Assembly: GCF_036417845.1 (NCBI RefSeq)
Contig: NC_089978.1
Coordinates: 135,898,288-135,962,287, forward strand
From: Apteryx mantelli
Taxonomy: Eukaryota > Chordata > Aves > Apterygiformes > Apterygidae
Length of the DNA: 64,000 nucleotides
Direction: 5' to 3'
Positions 59,966-64,000 of the stretch are shown one piece after another. Each line of letters begins with the position of its first letter. Position 1 is the stretch's first letter. The notes beneath the pieces are model-generated. The model had not been told where the DNA came from. It ran no database searches and saw nothing but the letters and a program-made list of their open reading frames with translations. The translations under genes and the position numbers were made by a program.

Positions 59966-61449
59966 ATGGATGTCTGGGTTGCCTGAGGAGGAGGGACAAG
60001 GCTTGCTGGAGGCAAACTATGGCCTCCAGCAAGGGGGAGCAGCCTAGATGCCTAGGTTTTCTACGCAGACCTGGAAATCTGAGGGAGCCCAGAGGAAGCA
60101 ACTGAAGAGCTGCATGCCTGGGGTTCTTCTCTGAGAGTCAGCTGAGGGAAAGACCATTTTGGGGAAAGGGCCAGGTGGTTTTTGATTAACCACTGGTGCG
60201 GAGGTGGCAGGTGAACAAACAGCCCCCTGGGCTGAGGGGGTTATGTCAGGGGGAGCGTTGGGAACCAAGGGGGTAATAGCTAACCAGGGACAACTGCTGG
60301 GGAATGGCGTGGGGCCTCAGGGCCATCGAATGTGGAGGGTTTTCGGAGCATCCCAGTGGGGTGCCAGATGCCCCACAGCTAGGACTGGAATCCCCCCTCC
60401 TCACACTGCGGGGGAACTGGGTGCAGATCTGAGATGTGAGGGGACTTGTGACACGGATACAGAATGGGGGAGAGTGGTGTTCTTGCCCCAAGTTCCATTC
60501 AGCAGTTCCGAGTGCCGCCTCGTGGCCAAAATCTTCATTGCACTGACTCAACGGCGCATTCCCTCTTCACAGGATTTACCTGTGGGGCTGCACTTTCCTC
60601 CTGGGGATGACATGGGGGTTGCCTGGAGATTACATGAGGATGCTGTCCACAGCCCGCCTCGAGTCAGGTGCATCTCTTCTCCCTAGGCAGAGGTGTATGG
60701 GGCTGGGCATGGAGGGAACAGTGGCTGCAACATCTGGATTCCCTCTGGCTCTGGGCATGGCACAGACACTCCTGAAGTTCAGAAAGAGAGTGGGAACACT
60801 GAGAAGACAGATGCCTGGGGGTCTGTTCTTGGCTTGAATGTCAAGGAGGGATGCCATCCCTGGCTGTTCCTGACTCTCTCTTGTCCTTGGCACTACAGCT
60901 GCTGGAGAGGGGTGATGGCCACCTGCAGGGGGCTCTGCCCGAGTGGGCACCTTGGAGGTCCTCAAAACACCCTCCACGCTTAGAAGTCAGACATAATTAC
61001 CACAGAAACAAGACCTTTATTTTCTAACACATGGGGCTTTGGTTCCTCCTTCAGGACCCGGGCATCTGGGCTGCTCCCCCATTCCCTCGCTTCAATTCTG
61101 CTAAGCCCTGGGATCTCCCCAGAGTGGGAATACGACCCCAGCATTCAGGCATTCACTCCCCTCTGTACCCACACTGCCCCCCCCCCCCAAGCCAGCCTGA
61201 ACGGTGTGCATCATACCCCAGAGGCTACCAGGATGGGACACACGCTCCCCCTATCCAGAGCTAGGCATGTTCTCCTCTGCCCACCCCTAGTGAGGATGTT
61301 CCCAGTGAGAATGATTCTCTTGCCCTGTCCTTCCCTGCTGTCCCTTAGCTGGGGTTTCTGTGATTCCTGGTTTCCAGAAAAATGAATCTCAGTCCAAGTT
61401 GTTGCTGGTCTTTGGGTGCCCCTGATGCACCCCCTGATGCAAACTCACC
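59966..61449. other. Intergenic region, no gene supported
   Basis: Weakly CTCF-like CCACGAGGCGGCA occurs on minus near 60514-60530 (two mismatches to the core). A C-rich run lies at 61179-61189. Open frames exist on both strands without recognisable domains. Confidence 0.4.
61016..61021 (-). terminator. Possible poly(A) signal of an unseen minus-strand transcript
   Basis: AATAAAGGTCTTGTTTCTGTGG on minus has the look of a true 3' end: hexamer plus a GU-rich stretch about 10 bases later. No minus-strand coding exon was found in the kilobase upstream of it, so the parent transcript is unknown and may be non-coding. Confidence 0.3.
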
Positions 61450-61499
61450 TTGGGGAAACAGTTTCAGGGAAATCATGAGTGGGCGGGGAGTGGGGGGCA

Positions 61500-61860
61500 T
61501 GGACTATTGGACACACATGCAGATGTGCACACACACATATGTGTAAGCATACATATCACTGCACACATACACCATTGCATCCACACCATTCTCAATGTGA
61601 CACACCCAATTCCGTGTGTACACCCACAAACACCATTGCACACTCTCTCCATGTACACTCCCTCCATTGTGCTTACACACACAAAATCACTCACATGCAC
61701 AACCCATTGTGCACATACTGCTGTGTGCACATATACACACACTCACATACCACTTCCCTCTCACAGACACACACATAGAAATAGCTGCACAACCCCATGC
61801 TCCTCCCCCCACATGCACACATGCATGCACAGACCTCCTTGCTCACATATACCCTCACCC
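61500..61860. repeat. CA-rich imperfect repeat
   Basis: Plus strand is dominated by CACACA, ACACAT and CCATTGCAC elements over about 360 bp, upstream of the small cysteine-rich gene. Overlapping open frames rich in H, T, C and S are artefacts of this composition. Confidence 0.75.
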
Positions 61861-62008
61861 CCACGCCTGCCGAGCTGATGCCAAGTGCCCCGAACATCAA
61901 GCAAAGGCCCTGCTCAGGTCAGGCTGTTGCCTGTGGGTGGAGAGGAGGGGCCCAGCGTAGCCACATATCCAAAGTTGTACTTCCCATTGACCCTGCACTG
62001 AGCCAGCC

Positions 62009-62450
62009 ATGGAGGGGAGACTCTGGGCCGTGTGCCTGCTCTTCCTCTATCTCCTCCTCCTCCTCTGGTCAGAGGGAACATCTCCTGATGTGGTAAGGGA
62101 ACATGGGAACCCCTGAGAATGATAGTGTGAACATGAGCAAGCCTATGTCCCACCCTGTGGCCTCATGGGTTGGGGATCAAGTCAGGGCCCTATGGGCATC
62201 TGGCCTCCTAGTCCCACTCCACCTGCAACTGGCAACGGGGGTGAGAACACAGGCACTCTGGCTCCCAGTCTCAGCCCAGCTCCCACTACTGTTCTCCCAC
62301 CTTGGAGGGTCACCAGCATCTCCCTCTCACCTGCAGGGAGCCTGGAGGAGGCTCAGAAGCTGTTGGTTCTGCTGTTTCTGCTGTGAGAAGCACCGCTGGG
62401 GCTGCGGGCTCTGCTGTGAGAAGGGGGCTGCCTCCAACAGTCCACCATAG
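62009..62450 (+). CDS. Hepcidin-like eight-cysteine secreted peptide (two exons)
   Basis: Two exons: 62009-62092 (28 codons, GTAAGG donor, phase 0) and 62337-62450 (CTGCAG acceptor, 37 codons plus TAG), giving 65 residues. Exon 1 is a signal peptide with a Leu-rich core after MEGRLWAVC. Exon 2 starts GAWRRLR, a possible RxxR convertase site, then CWFCCFCCEKHRWGCGLCC and a tail ending SNSPP. Cysteine spacing is C-x2-CC-x-CC-x6-C-x2-CC; hepcidin has the same pattern with x4 or x5 in the middle (human CIFCCGCC...CGMCC). AATAAA lies 97 bases after the stop (62547-62552). Differences from hepcidin: no middle pro-domain exon, and no residues matching the N-terminal DTHFP segment that binds ferroportin. 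This argues for an antimicrobial or other role rather than iron control. Homology, rather than convergence, is inference. Confidence 0.68.
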
Positions 62451-62546
62451 CTCCCCATCTGACTCCCCCACGCCCCAGTGGCTCTGGCCCAGCTGTGGTC
62501 CCTCCCCTGGGAATCACAAAGGGGATTGAAAGTTTCTGATCAGGAC

Positions 62547-62552
62547 AATAAA
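62547..62552 (+). terminator. Poly(A) signal of the hepcidin-like gene
   Basis: AATAAA 97 bases downstream of the TAG stop. It supports a short, complete transcript ending near 62570. Confidence 0.65.
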
Positions 62553-63082
62553 GCTGACATTCTTACTAAGCTCCCAGGAGGGTGAATTTGTGGCTGGCTC
62601 TAACCACCAGCCCCTGCTGTCAAGGAGGAGGGGCTCCCACAGGGAGCGGGAGAGAGGTTAGAAGCAGACTCTTCTCAGAGGGGCCCAGAAAAGGACTGAA
62701 AGGCAATGGGCAGAAGTTGAGACGGGGAAATCCTGCTGGGGCAGGGGCACAAACCCTTTGCCAGAGGCGTGAGGCAGCCCTGGGACAGGGTCTGGGACCA
62801 GGGGGTGGTTCTGCATCTGGGGACACTGCCCTGGCCCAGAGCTTGAGCAAAGTGGTTTAATATTGAAGATAGATCTAAAATGGAAGTTTGACTGGAAACT
62901 CCTGAGGTCCCTCCCCAAAAACCAAAATGTAGCTCTGATCCCACAAAAGGGAGTGGTGGAGATAGATTAAGTTGCAGTGATAAGCCAAGGTGGAGACTTG
63001 TGATACCAGGAAGGCCATGGGCTGGGTCAGGATATCAGGGCTGGCTCAGGCAGGGATGATGTGGCAAAATCTAGCTGTGCTC
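62553..63082. other. Spacer between the two small secreted-peptide genes
   Basis: About 530 bp with no supported gene; it includes the promoter-proximal DNA of the downstream gene. Confidence 0.5.
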
Positions 63083-63088
63083 TATAAA
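63083..63088 (+). promoter_or_regulatory. TATA box of the Asn/Gly-rich peptide gene
   Basis: CTCTATAAATCC, 73-78 bases upstream of the ATG at 63161, giving room for a start site near 63113 and a 5' UTR of about 48 bases. Confidence 0.65.
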
Positions 63089-63160
63089 TCCAGCCCCAGT
63101 CTTACCATCATGCACAGTCTTAGTCTGAAGGACAGAGTACCCTGTTGCAAAGAAGAAGCC

Positions 63161-63980
63161 ATGGAGAGACGGATCTGTGTTGCATTCCTGGCCATTTGTC
63201 TCCTGCTGCTGGGAGGCACTAAGGCAGCTTCCCTGGTAGGACAAATTGGAGGGGATGGGTGATTTAGGATGTATGGGGATCTTTAGTGTCCCTGCAAAGG
63301 GACCATGAGAGAGAGAAGTGGGACCATGAAATCATGAGACCATGTGGGACCATAAGACAGAGGACTGGGACCATCCTGCATACAACTGCAGAGGGTCACA
63401 GGACTAGGGGCACCAGAAGGACCCTCTTTTTCCTGCTACCAGCTTAGTGGCAGATGGAGAGGAAATGGTGAACTGACCTTCTTCCCCAGATATGTCTGCC
63501 TCCCTCCCCCCACCCTCAGTCATGGCAAATTTACAGCAATAGTCTGTGTATGTTTTTTGCAGAACTCACACAGCTTTAATGGGAATATAGCCGGGGACGG
63601 CAGCTTCAACGACAATGGGGTGAGTGTGGATGGATCTGGGGCAGAACACAGAGGGCAGACAGGGCTTCTTTCAGAGATCCAGGTGGATGAGGCAGGTAAC
63701 ATGGGGGGTAAAGGGGTGGCAGAACAGAGAAAACTTTGGGAGGAGGCAGGTTCCAAAAATATCCATGATCATGGACCCAGGAGGCCCTCAGGAAACCCTC
63801 TAAGTGCTTACTTGCCTCTCTCTCTCTCTCTCTCTCCACTGCAGAATGGCTTCGAGTCCCCAGCCATCTATGTGAGTATTGCAAGAGACCAGGACCTCCA
63901 CCACAACAGGAGCTAACAGGCAGTCCTCCTTTCCCTGGGCTCCCAAGCAGGAAGAAAATCAGGAGCCATCCCTTCCCTGA
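63161..63980 (+). CDS. Asn/Gly-rich small secreted peptide, unknown family
   Basis: Four small exons, all phase 0 with GT/AG ends: 63161-63235 (signal peptide MERRICVAFLAICLLLLGG), 63563-63619 (NSHSFNGNIAGDGSFNDNG), 63845-63871 (NGFESPAIY) and 63951-63980 (EENQEPSLP, stop). Total 62 residues, about 37-40 after signal removal, with no cysteine in the mature part, several NG and DG pairs and an acidic end. Exons 1-3 look firm; exon 4 is chosen because a pyrimidine-rich tract and CAG precede it. Without that last splice the frame would run to a stop at 63914-63916. A TATA box precedes it. The neighbour at 62009 has a similar signal peptide style and phase-0 introns, so the two may be related or co-regulated. 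I do not recognise the family. Confidence 0.55.
63820..63838. repeat. CT dinucleotide repeat
   Basis: (CT)n run that doubles as the polypyrimidine tract of the acceptor at 63844. Confidence 0.85.
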
Positions 63981-64000
63981 GGAACCCGCCCTAGGCCTGA

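Noticed and set aside
62200-62240. A middle exon in the hepcidin-like gene (acceptor at about 62219, donor at about 62248)
   Set aside because: The candidate is 29 nt and would break the phase-0 frame between exons 1 and 2.

Overview
This window is vertebrate genomic DNA holding the 3' half of a T-cell receptor beta (TRB) locus, read on the minus strand, with trypsinogen genes embedded in it. The host is probably a sauropsid: there is a CR1-type retrotransposon tail at 90-372, the trypsinogens resemble chicken trypsin I from memory, introns are compact, and the C-beta domain lacks the long FG loop of mammals. A SINE-like stretch near 59.85 kb recalls turtle or crocodilian repeats, so I lean to a turtle or crocodilian, with a bird possible. 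This is inference; no species marker was found.

Layout in the direction of TRB transcription (right to left). TRBV cluster, 55.9-43.4 kb: five V segments with a two-exon leader/V layout and a heptamer / about 23 bp / nonamer recombination signal, plus a V relic at 40.4-40.6 kb. One V (47387-48136) has lost its usual start codon. Trypsinogen array, 36.0-15.0 kb: two complete and one truncated copy of a 7551-bp unit, each with an intact five-exon 247-codon anionic-type trypsinogen. The right end of the array is fused to a diverged piece of trypsinogen intron 2. D-J-C, 10.6-3.4 kb: one TRBD with both recombination signals, two functional-looking TRBJ, one TRBJ pseudogene and one TRBC gene. V(23)-(12)D(23)-(12)J signals obey the 12/23 rule. 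A textbook CTCF motif lies at 12298, between the trypsinogen array and TRBD, where mouse also has CTCF sites.

The right end (56-64 kb) lies beyond the V cluster. It holds simple repeats, a degenerate tandem repeat and two small plus-strand genes for short secreted peptides. The first (62009-62450) encodes a signal peptide, an RRLR processing site and an eight-cysteine core with nearly the hepcidin spacing, but without the N-terminal segment that hepcidin uses on ferroportin. The second (63161-63980) has a clean TATA box and encodes a 62-residue Asn/Gly-rich secreted peptide that I do not recognise. Both have phase-0 introns. This pair is the most novel content of the window.

Stretches at 0.4-3.4, 10.6-15.0, 36.1-40.4, 41.9-43.4, 44.5-47.3, 50.5-52.5 and 56-62 kb show no gene I can support.
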